From NCBI GenBank assembly GCA_000827265.1, contig KN834759.1, positions 539,666 through 603,665 of the forward strand: a DNA stretch of 64,000 nt. The letters are read 5' to 3'. The position numbers and the translations under genes are program-made. The notes beneath the pieces are model-generated. The model saw nothing but the letters and a program-made list of their open reading frames with translations, searched no databases and had not been told where the DNA came from. This document shows, one piece after another, positions 11,179 to 21,504 of the stretch (position 1 is the first letter of the stretch; every line of letters starts with the position of its first letter). The DNA comes from Collybiopsis luxurians FD-317 M1. Its lineage: Eukaryota > Basidiomycota > Agaricomycetes > Agaricales > Omphalotaceae.

Positions 11179-13199
11179 TTATATTTGGTCCCCATTGGTG
11201 ACGACTGTTGCCTGCACTTGTCTTTTCGCTTCTTCAGCGTTGCGCTGAATACCTTTCTTTACTTCGCGGTCCCAATCAGAGTAATAAAGGGCTCCGTACT
11301 CGCATAGTCCTACTATAGTCAGGCCGACAACTTGACCTATCCAAAGACCTTTGAGGCCATAGTTGGTACGGAAAGCCAAAGAGATGCCAAGGGGCAGAGC
11401 AAGGATGTAGTAGGCTATAAAGTTGAACATGGCACCGAGATGCTGACGACCTATAAAGATATTCTCAGAACAATGAACGTATAAGTTTGAAAGCGAAGAA
11501 AGAGCATTCATACCTTGACCACGCAGAGCCCCACCACAAGATCCAGCAAGACCATCTGCGATTTGAAATGAGGCAACGAAAGGCATGACTACGCTGACTA
11601 GCTGAACGACATCCTTATCGTCGCTCATCAGGTATCCGATGATCTGAGGAGACGGATGTAAGGGCAGCAGTACGTATCATGGAAGGCAGGACGGGTGCTT
11701 ACATTTCTAGTAGCGATAAGAGTAACCATTACTATTGCACCGACGACAACACTCAGAAATGCAGCAGTATGCGCTGCATGCTTAGCTCCAGCAGCAGAAC
11801 GAAGGCCTATGAGATTTCCGACCCTAGTAGACGCAGCAACGCCAATCCCGAAAGGGATAGTGTTTAATACTATACAAAACTAAGTATGAAAAGCGGGAGC
11901 TAAAAGAAAATTCTACGGACTTTGATCAAGTGTCATAATGACGGATTGAGCAGCCAGAGGAAGGCTTCCTAATCGACCAGCCGCCAGCGCAACAATTTCA
12001 AAGGCGGCCCTGTGAAGTAAAAGTCTAGTCAGGAAGTTAACGGTTCAGTCCAAGTGAACAATTGACTGACCATTCGGTACCAACCATAAGAATGCCGGGG
12101 AGAGCCAGCCGAAAGAAAGTTGCACAGCTTCTCCATTGGAGAACAGCGCGGAACTGAAGACCTCCCCATGTTCCGTTCCGGCGATGAGTGGGAGAGAAGG
12201 CTATCATAACGCCGAGCAGCAGAAAAGCTAACCAGTAGACTATTGTAAGGGCAATCGGGGATCCAAATAACCCCAAGCTGGTGTAGTGCACTAATCCAAT
12301 ATTCAATCCAACGTTGATCGGAGACACGATGAGCAAGATGATGGTTGAGGCGCGCATAATGCCTAAGCAACTCTTATCAGCCTTCGATCTGGTGTATTTT
12401 GCTCGAAAACGATACCTTGACATTGGAGGTATTTTTTCATGCTTTCGAACCCAATATATGCTGGGGCCCCAATGATTAGCAAACGCAAGAAGGTTTGAAC
12501 ATCTCGAGCTAGGTCTCCTTGCTGGCCCAAGGCGAGTAGAACAGGTTCCATAAAAGTCCACAAGATACAAACGGGGATGAGAAGAACCCATAGCAGGAGG
12601 ACGCATCGCTAAAAGACAGGATTAGATTCCTAAAAATCAACTGGTAGATTGAAGCATGATCCTACCTGGAAGTGGACTGAAAGGTCGGTGGGGCGGTTGC
12701 TGCCAGTAAATGCTTGAGAGCCTAGTGTATCAAGTGCTGTCGTTCCTCCGAGCGCGACACACCATCCTGTTGGTGAGAAACTAGGATCATTCTATGCTGA
12801 ACGAAAATATCGCGACTCGCCAGTGACAAAGGCAAGCATGAGCGAGAAAGCCGCAACAGAAAGTTCGTGAGGTCCAAGACGACCGGTGATGACGATGCTG
12901 ATAGTTTGAACAGAATTTTGAAGGGTGTACGACAATATAACTATTTTTCCTTGGTCAGGATCCGACTCTAGTCGACGAGCGGGTAACTTGCCTGGAATGG
13001 AATCGACGAGCAGCGAGAAGAAGAGTTTCAATTTAGACTCCGCTTTGATGTCGCCGAACTGTCGGATGCATCCTTCTTCTTCAAGACACGCGTCATCAAT
13101 GGCTGAAGACGAAGTCCACTGAGTCTCAACGTCCTGGTCAGACGTCGACGGAGTAACTTTAGGCAGCAAGGGATCGGTTTCGACTGAGGAGGGGGGCAT
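11179..13199 (-). CDS. MATE-family multidrug/toxin exporter, copy 2
   Basis: Paralogue of the gene at 2409-4432 with the same exon layout. It starts at [15 protein letters not shown] and ends NGDQI. The same helical landmarks are present: [54 protein letters not shown]. No stop or frameshift was found, so both copies look functional. Both GC-AG introns are conserved; the donor of the one at 12767-12820 has changed from GCAAGT to GCGAGT. An open frame runs upstream to 13439, but comparison with copy 1 favours the start at 13199. Unlike copy 1, its upstream region is the agmatinase-array flank marker, so its promoter differs and expression may have diverged. Confidence 0.86.
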
Positions 13200-13263
13200 T
13201 GTGGGGGAAAAGAAAGCAACAGAAAAGCTCCTCCCGTTCTTGTTTTTCTGATAGAGAATCGAG

Positions 13264-13378
13264 TTTTCGCAGGAACAGATATGTCCTTGCGGAACAGCGG
13301 CCTGCAGGCAAGGTCCAGAGCCTATAAAAATTAAACCTAGCTCCTCAAGGCAGGCTTGGATGACATCCACCTTCCTTT
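13264..13378 (+). repeat. Agmatinase-array 5' flank marker, copy 1
   Basis: Starts TTTCGCAGGAACA and continues through GGCCTGCAGGCAAGG to the CTCCTCAAGGCAGGCTTG block. The same block recurs at 15704-15812 before the second agmatinase gene and at 18361-18450. It defines the 5' edge of a tandem repeat unit. Confidence 0.85.
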
Positions 13379-13629
13379 TTTTTCCCGCCCCGGCTAAATA
13401 TGATAGCTTATGATCACTTTCTAGATCTCCCTCATACAATTTTGTTTGGCATTTACCGTGAACCGGGTCGCCTCAAGGCAAAACACGCCTCAGTCCCATT
13501 TTGCGTTGTAATTTATCTTTACATCGGCTCCCCAGCAATTCCGGTCATGAGATATTTTCTTTTCCTGATATATAAGATGGGGAGAAAGATGCAGTAGGAA
13601 GGACGAGAATTTCCTCTAAATTTTGAGCT

Positions 13630-15370
13630 ATGAAAAACGCAATTTCGTTCGGACTCACTGCCTCTCTCTTGGCTTCTATTTTTGCTCTTGAACATGACCA
13701 TGAGCATCACCATATCGATCAAGTTCCTTTGGGATATGTCAACTTTCCCTACGAGCCTCCGATGTACCGAACCAGTACCGGCGAAGGTAAAAACATCAGT
13801 TCCTGGTTCTTCATGCGCTTCAGTGATGTCTGCGCGTAGTGACGGCGGATGCCATCTTTTCTGGTATCACGACATTTGCAAAGCTCCCTTGGGTTCAATG
13901 TCTCTCGAGGCAGCAGGATGTCCAAGTCGATATCGCTTTTCTGGGTGCACCTTTCGTATGTTATGCTCTTCAATCCCAGGAAACACTTCCGTCACTAATG
14001 GCTTGACATTCAGGACATCGGAACAAGCTACAGGCCCGGAGCTCGATTTGGTCCTTGTATGTCCATACGTTCGTTGTCCTATCCTTCGCTCATCACAACC
14101 ATCGTAGCTGGGATCCGTGCTGGCTCTCGCCGCCTTAATCTCTACGGAGGCTACAATGTTCCTCTTGGAACTGACCCGTTCAAGGCGGGTCTTCGCATCG
14201 TAGACTGCGGAGACATTCCAGTATCGTAAGTATCGAGCCCTGGCTCATCCAAGGCTTGAGCTCAAATCTTCCCCAGACCCTATGATAGTGCTTACGCTGT
14301 CAAACAAATTGAAGAAGGCCACAAGTCTATCCTTCAACGATCTTCCTTTGCTCCTATGGCAAATGACTCAGAGACTGGGGAACCTCTCGAACCCATCGCT
14401 TTGGACGGCAAGAGCCATCCTCGTATCATCACTTTGGGCGGAGATCATACCATCACCCTTCCTCTTTTGCGCTCCATCAACTCTGTCTATGGTCCCATCT
14501 CTGTTATTCACTTTGACTCTCATCTTGGTAGGATACTCTAACAACGATACACGAGCGATAACGATTGATGATATTTTGCAGATACCTGGAAACCCAAAGT
14601 CTTTGGTGGAGCTCCCTCTGAAACTGCCGCCGTCAACCATGGAACCTACTTCTGGCACGCTTCCCAGGAAGGTCTCATCAAAAATGGATCTTCAATTGCA
14701 AGTATCCCTGTTCTCTATTTATAGCCCTACGTTTCCTCCCTGCTTTTTTTTTCTCCAAATACTTTGATCCTAGTTTGTCCTTTTTAACAGCACGGGGCCA
14801 TCCGGACGACACTGTCTAGTCTTGAAGACTATGAGGTCGATGATGAAGTTGGATTCCAGCGTATCGAAGCACGGGAGATTGATACTCTCGGTAAGAGAAT
14901 CTGATTATAGAAGAAAGTCTTTCTAAAATTTTTGTTCCAAGGTGTCGATGGAATAATCAAAAAGATTCACGAAACAGTCGGCAAGCGCCCGGTCTATCTC
15001 TCTATCGATGTAAGTGGCTCTTGTAGGAACCTTGGATGAGCGTTTGATTTATGTCCGATCTTTCAGATTGACTCCATTGATCCTGCTTTTGCTCCTGCTA
15101 CGGGGACACCTGAAACTGGAGGATGGACGACTCGTGAATTACGTGCAATCTTGAGAGGGCTGGACGGACTTCAGCTCGTTTCTGCTGACATTGTCGAGGT
15201 GGCTCCAGCCTATGATACCAACGCTGAGCTCACTACGATGGCTGCTGCTGATGTCCGTATATCTGTTCCCTATCTCCAAGTCTGTCTGACCAGGTTTACA
15301 GGTACTGTTCGAGGTACTCACAGTTATGACAAAGAACCCACTAGGTAAGGTTAAGACACAGAAGAACTAA
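13630..15370 (+). CDS. Secretory agmatinase/ureohydrolase, copy 1
   Basis: Binuclear Mn2+ ureohydrolase of the agmatinase branch, predicted to hydrolyse agmatine or a related guanidino compound to the amine plus urea. Ten exons join in frame to 407 residues: 13630-13786, 13840-13955, 14014-14056, 14108-14225, 14277-14527, 14582-14697, 14791-14890, 14942-15009, 15067-15252, 15302-15370. An N-terminal signal peptide ([17 protein letters not shown]) is followed by a His-rich HDHEHHH. Metal ligands are intact: GGDHTI, HFDSHLD and SIDIDSIDP. The [11 protein letters not shown] substrate-loop region is also present. Intron 14698-14790 is GC-AG (donor GCAAGT). It heads a tandem pair. The secretory leader suggests an extracellular or vacuolar role, which is inference. 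Confidence 0.92.
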
Positions 15371-15470
15371 TAATTCGACGCATGCAAATACACGAAGCTA
15401 CATCGTAAACGACTTTCTGTAAATTTCAATCTTTCCTAGATTCAGTTTTATGTACTTTCGTATGCAGGTA

Positions 15471-15600
15471 GGCGTACACTGCGTTGAAGACCCTTTACAT
15501 GACTGCGTGTCACCTGAATAAGCTTCCTAGGCATTCTTGAGTGAACTGTACGAGAGGGTTTGAAAAGGAGTCCGCGATATGCTGCGATTGTTTGAAATTG
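15471..15600 (+). repeat. Agmatinase-array 3' flank marker, copy 1
   Basis: Block with GGCGTACA, GACCCTTTACATGA and GCTTCCTAGGCATTCTTGAG. It recurs after the second agmatinase gene (17879-18060) and again at about 20518-20690 without a gene. Confidence 0.75.
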
Positions 15601-15703
15601 TGTGATCTATTCGTGGTGCCCCTCACTGTCACGGTGCCCATTTTTTGTGAATATATGCAATTCTAAGTATAAGAACCGGAAACTATTTTTCTAATATATA
15701 AGG

Positions 15704-15812
15704 AGGTTTCGCAGGAACAAATACGTTCTTGTGTAACGGCCGCCTGTAGGCAAGGATCTAAGGATTTGACCAAACTCCTCAAGGCAGGCTTGAATGAAAT
15801 CCACCTTCCTTT
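15704..15812 (+). repeat. Agmatinase-array 5' flank marker, copy 2
   Basis: GGTTTCGCAGGAACAAATAC through GGCAAGGATC to CTCCTCAAGGCAGGCTTG. It matches 13264-13378 and marks the start of the second tandem unit. Confidence 0.85.
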
Positions 15813-16043
15813 ATCTTATGATCATCGCTTCCTAGATCTCCCTCATACAATTTTCTTTGGCATTTACTTTAATCCATGTTGCCTCAAGGCAAAACACGAC
15901 TCAGCCTATCTTGCGCTATCAATTATATTTACGTTGGCTAAGGCTTTCAGGGAGTTCCGGTCATGAGATATTCTCTTTTCACGACATATAACCAGGGAGA
16001 AAAACGGAGTAGAAAGGGTGAGAATTTTCTCTAAATTCCAGCT

Positions 16044-17793
16044 ATGAACTACGCAATTTCTTTGGGACTAACTGCCTCTCTCTTGGCTTCTACTTTCGCT
16101 CTTGAACATGGTCATGAACATCACCATGTCGATCAAGTTCCTTTGGGATATGTCAACTTTCCCTATGAGCCTCCAATGTATCGAACTCGTACTGGCGAAG
16201 GTAAAAACGTCAGTTCCTGTTTCTCCATGCGCTTCAGTGATGTCTGCGCGTCGTGACGGCGGATGCCATCTTTTCTGGTATCACGACATTTGCAAAGCTT
16301 CCTTGGGTTCAATGTCTCTCGAGGCAGCAGGATGTCCCAGTCGATATCGCTTTTCTGGGTGCACCTTTCGTATGTTATGCTCTTTTATCCTAGGAAACAC
16401 TTTCGTCATTAATGGCTTTGACATTCAGGACGTCGGAACAAGCTACAGGCCCGGGGCCCGATTCGGTCCTTGTAAGTCCACTGCATTCGCTGTCTCATTC
16501 TTCGCTCACTCAACTTCGTAGCCGGAATCCGTGCCGGCTCTCGCCGCCTCAATCTCTGCGGAAGTTATAATGTCCCTCTTGGCACTGACCCGTTCAAGGC
16601 AGGCCTTCGCATCGTAGACTGCGGAGACATTCCAGTATCGTAAGTAGTGAGCCTTGACTAACCCAAGGTCTCAATTCAGTCCTCCTCCAGACCCTACGAT
16701 AGTGCTTACGCTGTCAAACAAATTGAAGAAGGTCACAAGTCTATCCTTCAACGATCTTCATTTTCTCCAATGGCGAATGACTCCCAGACTGGCGAGCCGC
16801 TAGAACCCATCGCTCTAGACGGCAAGAGCCATCCCCGTATCATCACTTTAGGCGGAGATCATACCATCACCCTTCCTCTTCTGCGCTCCATCAACTCTGT
16901 TTATGGTCCCATCTCTGTTATTCATTTTGACTCTCATCTCGGTGTGATACTCTTACGGCAATACACTATCGATAATGATTAATGATGCTTGGCAGATACC
17001 TGGAAACCCAAAGTCTTCGGCGGAGCTCCCTCCGAAACTGCCGCCGTCAACCATGGAACCTACTTCTGGCACGCTTCCCAGGAAGGCCTTATCAAGAATG
17101 GATCTTCAATTGCAAGTATCTCTGTTCTCTATCTACAGCTCTACGTTGCTTTCCTGCTTTCCTGCCTCCGAATACTTTGATCCTAGTTTATCCTTTTGAA
17201 CAGCACGGGGCCATCCGGACAACACTTTCCGGTCTCGAAGACTACGAGGTCGATGATGAAGTTGGATTCCAGCGTATCGAAGCACGGGAGATTGATACTC
17301 TCGGTAAGAAAATTTGATTCTATGAGGAGATCTGTCCAAATTCTTCGTTCCAAGGTGTCGATGGAATAATCAAAAAGATTCACGAGACGGTCGGCAAGCG
17401 TCCAGTCTATCTCTCTATCGATGTAAGCGGCTTTTGCAGTAACCTTCAATGCCCATTTGGTTCATGTTCGACTTTTCAGATTGATTCCATCGATCCTGCT
17501 TTTGCTCCTGCTACGGGGACACCTGAAACTGGAGGATGGACGACTCGTGAATTACGTGCAATCTTGAGAGGGCTAGACGGACTTCAGCTCGTTTCCGCTG
17601 ACATTGTCGAGGTGGCTCCGGCTTATGATACCAACGCTGAGCTCACTACGATGGCTGCTGCTGATGTCTGTATATTCGATTATATCTGTTCCCTATCTTC
17701 AAGTCTGTCTGACCAGGTTTACAGGTACTGTTCGAGGTACTTACAGTTATGACCAAGAACCCGCTAGGTAAGGTCAAGACACAGAAGAACTAA
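16044..17793 (+). CDS. Secretory agmatinase/ureohydrolase, copy 2
   Basis: Tandem paralogue of 13630-15370 with the same ten-exon structure and the same final residues. It has the signal peptide ([17 protein letters not shown]), the His-rich HGHEHHH start of the mature protein, [36 protein letters not shown] and an AADVLFEVL-type end. No inactivating change was seen. The GC-AG intron is retained (17112-17203). Exons are nearly identical to copy 1; introns and the promoter carry more changes, as expected for two selected genes. It starts at the ATG at 16044, matching copy 1. Function is inferred as for copy 1; whether the two enzymes differ in substrate or timing cannot be told from sequence. 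Confidence 0.92.
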
Positions 17794-17878
17794 TGATTCG
17801 ATGCGTGAAGCTACGTCGTGAATGATGATCAATGACTTTCAAACCTTTTCTTAAATTCAGTTCTATGTATATTTGTAT

Positions 17879-18060
17879 GCAGGTAGGCGTACATCTGCTA
17901 GAGAGTTTGTCTGTTTGTGAATGACCAGTGTTCTAGACCCTTTACATGATCGTATGTTACCTGAATATGCTTCCTAGTAGAGAGTGAAATGTATGAAAAT
18001 GTTTACAAAGGCCCAGTCTGCGAGATACTGTGAGTCTTCGCAATTGTGTGATGTGTTGGT
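17879..18060 (+). repeat. Agmatinase-array 3' flank marker, copy 2
   Basis: GGTAGGCGTACATCTGCTAG, GACCAGTGTTCTAGACCC and TATGCTTCCTAGTAGAG. It matches 15471-15600 and, more closely at its left part, 20518-20690. Confidence 0.75.
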
Positions 18061-18360
18061 GATGCACATTACCGTTACCATTTTTCATGAATTAGAAGGA
18101 AATTGAATACCGAGTCTATGCATTGATGGTTTTGTGCCTGATTTAAGACAGGCAATTTTGAGTTGATCTAAATTTTGCAAATTATATAAGTTTTCATTAC
18201 ATGGAATGATCCGAAAGAGCTCTACTCAGTTCATCACTGAAAAGGGCATGAGTACTGCCATGCATTAGCATTGGCCCACTAATACATCAAGTGAGTAAAT
18301 GCAGCACAAAGTACCGCAACAGGAAAACTCCTCTCATGCTAGTCTTTCTGAGAGATAACT

Positions 18361-18450
18361 GAGGTCTCGCAGGAACAAATATGTTCTTGTGTAATGGCGG
18401 CCTGTAGGCAAGGTTCACAAGCCTCTAAGAATTAAACCTAACTCCTCAAT
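18361..18450 (+). repeat. Agmatinase-array 5' flank marker, copy 3 (orphan)
   Basis: GGTCTCGCAGGAACAAATAT to AATTAAACCTAACTCCTCAA, a third copy of the 5' marker. Similarity is lost at about 18450 and no agmatinase exon follows. It is the left remnant of a third tandem unit. Confidence 0.8.
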
Positions 18451-18703
18451 GCGTGTTCCTATTCCGCTTCCCGCCTCCAATGATTTTCATATTGACAATG
18501 ACATTAACTTAATGACTTCAGTCGAGATCGTATTTAGTTCCGAACTGGTGAAATGGTGACAAGGTCTCTGCTGAGAAGTAAATGTATGCTGCACTGCAAG
18601 GAGACTAACACATTCATTCAAATTTTGAAATTTACAGAACACGATCTGCAGCAAGTATTTCCGAAGAACAAGTTACCGGAGTGCAATTGGCCAAGTTAAT
18701 TTA

Positions 18704-19307
18704 CTAACACCCAGCCAGACTGCATATAGCTGCTGCAAGTTTGATGGCATTGGTAGCTAGCTCAAGCCCATCGCTAACGAGCGTAATAAGAGTTTCAATG
18801 TTTTGAACAGTGACAAAGGTCTGAAGAATGCTGACAATCACCCCGGCGACCTGCATGAAATCATTTTGTAAGAGGCCTGACCCAAATTAAAGAATGTTGA
18901 CTACGAACAGAGGTAATTTCACCCAACAAGGTGTCAATTTCGGAGGCAAATTGGCGACGTTTCAATCCGTTAAACGGATTCAGAAGGGAAGTGATCTCCC
19001 CAGCTGCAGCTTGTAGAGCGCCGGCGACCTCATTAACAAGAGGGGTGACATTGGCATCGGTGGCATTTCCAGCCTGTTGAATTGCAGCTAGGAAGATAGA
19101 TATATCGTCAACCAAGGTCTGAGCACAAGTCTCTGACAACCTACCAAGCTGAGGTTCGACTGTATTAAGGGTGTCCAAGAGTGTGTCGAGAATGGACACA
19201 ATCTGAGCCCCCTGTCTTTTTTGCACCGGAGCTGCAACAGATGCAGCGGAGACCAGGCCCAAGGTAGCAAACAGGAAGGAGAGAGCAAAAAAGCGAGCGA
19301 ACAACAT
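18704..19307 (-). CDS. Small secreted protein with Kex2-like sites
   Basis: Two exons, 18909-19307 and 18704-18850, separated by a 58-nt GT-AG intron, give 181 residues; both exons are exact multiples of three. The protein starts with a clear signal peptide (ARFFALSFLFATLGLVSA). A short pro-like segment ends in QKRQ, and a second dibasic LKRRQ lies mid-protein, both suitable for Kex2 processing. The mature part is Ala/Leu-rich and probably helical, with loosely repeated blocks (IVSILDTLLDTLNT; EIDTLLGEITS; VSILQTFVTVQNIETLI). Cysteines are few, with one at the end. I do not recognise the family; it loosely resembles fungal hydrophobic-surface-binding-type proteins, but no motif proves it. It sits between the orphan flank markers of a lost third agmatinase unit. 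Confidence 0.72.
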
Positions 19308-19489
19308 AGTTAAGTGACAGCTGCCTCGGGCATATTTGCTTCAATGTTCAGCTTTTATACTGAGACATTCGAAGTGCAGTTGAAGATCACATCGCATATA
19401 CTTACTTTTCTTTTCTCATCCCGAACACCTACTTTGACTGATACGATCGCTGGCTCTACTTATTTTTGGAAACTTTGGGAAAGATCTGC

Positions 19490-19650
19490 TACAGTAAAGC
19501 TGTCGAAAATGTCAGCTAGTAGCTTCGTATCGCTTCAAATAGAAGCCAGTGGCATTTCCGATGGCATTGCTTTGGCAGATTCATAATTTTGGGAACCTTT
19601 TGCAAAGATCAGCCTGTCGAAAATGTCATTTTTCTGCTTCGGGTTTGCAG
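19490..19650. repeat. Two-copy direct repeat upstream of the small secreted gene
   Basis: The block from TTGGGAAAGATCTG to CTGTCGAAAATGTCA with CTTCG (about 19475-19527) recurs as TTGGGAACC ... CCTGTCGAAAATGTCA ... CTTCGG (about 19590-19645). Both lie 170-340 nt upstream of the start codon at 19307. It may be a duplicated promoter module or a small repeat relic. Confidence 0.4.
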
Positions 19651-20517
19651 TATAATTTACACTTCACACGAAGCGATATGAAGTTACTGACAATTTCGAC
19701 ACCTTAACTGTGGCATATCCTTTTCGAAAAATCGAATGAGCGATGGCATCAATCGAAGTAGGTACACATGACACGATCTCAATTTATTTTTCGGAGACCT
19801 TTAGCTTGCAGAACGACGGTTTTGAGGGAAACAACCTCCCATGTCAACCGCCATCCCCAGCTTCGAGTCGTATTTTTATTTTCTGGACATAAATCCATAC
19901 ATAAAGTATACAGCTTCGTCCGGTGGCAGCGGAACTACGTCCCCCACGAAGCCAAGGTTCAACCGTGATATATAAAACTTTCCAGCTCATGTGCATTAAA
20001 TCTGAATTGTGCGAGGACTCTGCCGGGAAATTATTATCTATAATGTTCTTGATCATAACATTTCAACGACGAGCATATCAAGATGGAATCAGTGAACCTC
20101 TACCTCACTAGGCCACTTCCGATGCCTCGCAGATCCTCCGCCAATTCACTCCCACCAATTCCACGGATGATTATCGATTAACCCAATGCCGAGGGAGATT
20201 CAAGAGGCTAAACTTTGTGTTGTTAGGCATCACGCAACTCAAGAGTTGACTTTGCGGCATCCACAGGTGTAAAATGGTACCTCCAATCAGAACAAGCAAA
20301 CGGCAAAGCCGTGTCATTTGTACTCGATTCGCAAAGTCGGCAAGGTATTCTATGTCAAGCTGAGAGTGGTCATATGTTAGGCGTGATTGGCATGAGAGTT
20401 TGAACATTGCAGTAAGCATACTTCAAAGCACGTCTACGCTTTGACAAACAATGTGGTAGCTCCGACGATCGCTAGGATCAGCGCTAATCGCCTTCATCCA
20501 CAGATCGTCGATTGTAT

Positions 20518-20690
20518 GCATCTACGCGTACATCTGCTGGAGAATTTGTACGTTCATGAATGATCAGTGTTCAAGACCCTTTAAATGACTGCGTCTCATC
20601 GAAATATGTCTCCCAGGCATTCTTAAGAGTGAACTGTTTGTCAAAAAGTTCGAGATACCGCGATTTGCTACGCGTTACACTGATTGCGCT
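20518..20690 (+). repeat. Agmatinase-array 3' flank marker, copy 3 (orphan)
   Basis: GCGTACATCTGCTGGAGAAT, TGATCAGTGTTCAAGACCC and CCCAGGCATTCTTAAGAG match the sequence that follows both agmatinase genes. No agmatinase coding sequence precedes it. With 18361-18450 it brackets the place where a third unit should be. Confidence 0.7.
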
Positions 20691-20823
20691 AGGCGCATAG
20701 GTCACCTGGTTAGCACGTGATTTAATATCCGTATAAATATTTGAAACTCTTTGTTTTTGCCCTCATTTTCATCTTTATCCACAACGACCATCATCGGCCT
20801 CCCTCCTCATCTTCAGTCCCAGA

Positions 20824-21188
20824 ATGACCAAGTCCTCTTCTTCTTCCGGCTATAGCTACAAATCCTCTGGGACTAACTCCCAGGTATGCTCTCGCGTTCC
20901 TATTCCGGTCGACGTGTTCTAACTGGTCTGATGTCTTTGTTCCCTCGTACAGGGAAACCACTATTGCTCGAGGGACTACGGAAATAGTTCCAACTCTTAC
21001 CATTACTCGAACAGGTATGATAAAATTCTTCTGGACGTTGCGGTCGCTAAATCAAACTCTCGCTCAGTAACGGAAGTTATTACTACTCCAACCCCAACGG
21101 TTCGACTTATTACAACAGTGGTACGGGGTACTCCAACTATACTTCCCCCTCCGGCCAGTCGAACAGCAACTACAGTGGGAAGAAGTAG
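20824..21188 (+). CDS. Small Tyr/Ser/Asn-rich repeat protein A
   Basis: Three exons (start 20824; introns about 20884-20953 and 21015-21067; stop at 21186-21188) give a protein of about 80 residues. Order: a Ser-rich head, a GNHYCSRDYG motif, YHYSN, then SYYYSNPNGSTYYNSGTG and a YTSPSGQSN tail ending GKK. It has no signal peptide, membrane segment or known catalytic motif. The tyrosine-serine-asparagine repeat resembles low-complexity proteins of about this size in mushrooms, but I cannot assign a function. The paralogue at 21505-21867 has the same intron positions and motif order, which supports the model. I inferred the splice sites from frame and from the paralogue, so internal coordinates may be off by a base. 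Confidence 0.72.
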
Positions 21189-21504
21189 GAGGATAAGGTG
21201 GGTACAGTTCTTCGAGTTTTGAAACAGTTCGCTCTTAATAATTTGCCAGTGGCGTTGTTTGCAGCTTGCAATGAATTAATTCTACGTGTACATTATTCAG
21301 GACAGTCAGATAGCATAGATTTTAAGCTTCTCCGAAGTCAACTGAAGTCATTTGAGGATGTCTGAGTCTGAAATATCTGAACCCCAAAATTACGGATCCG
21401 AAGATTGTCACGCAGCGGTGACTTGGATTATCCTGCAGCCTTAGCCTATAAATAAATTGAAATTCACTCATTCCATTTTGAAACTGCAAATTCTTCACTC
21501 CGAG

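Larger units (their letters stand above)
10763..13255 (+). repeat. Segmental duplication, copy 2
   Basis: Direct duplicate of 1986-4487, about 8.8 kb downstream. It contains the last part of the permease gene without the rest, and a complete MATE gene. Its right boundary abuts the repeated flank marker of the agmatinase array (13264 onward). Confidence 0.9.
19308..20823. other. Gene-free interval between secreted protein and Tyr-rich genes
   Basis: It contains the promoter-side direct repeat (19490-19650) and the orphan 3' flank marker (20518-20690). A TATA-like TATAAATA near 20733 lies about 90 nt before the start at 20824. Otherwise no coding pattern was seen. Confidence 0.5.

Noticed and set aside
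13200..13439. N-terminal extension of MATE copy 2 upstream of MPPSSVET
   Set aside because: The extension is encoded by the agmatinase-array flank marker, not by MATE-related sequence, and copy 1 has no counterpart.
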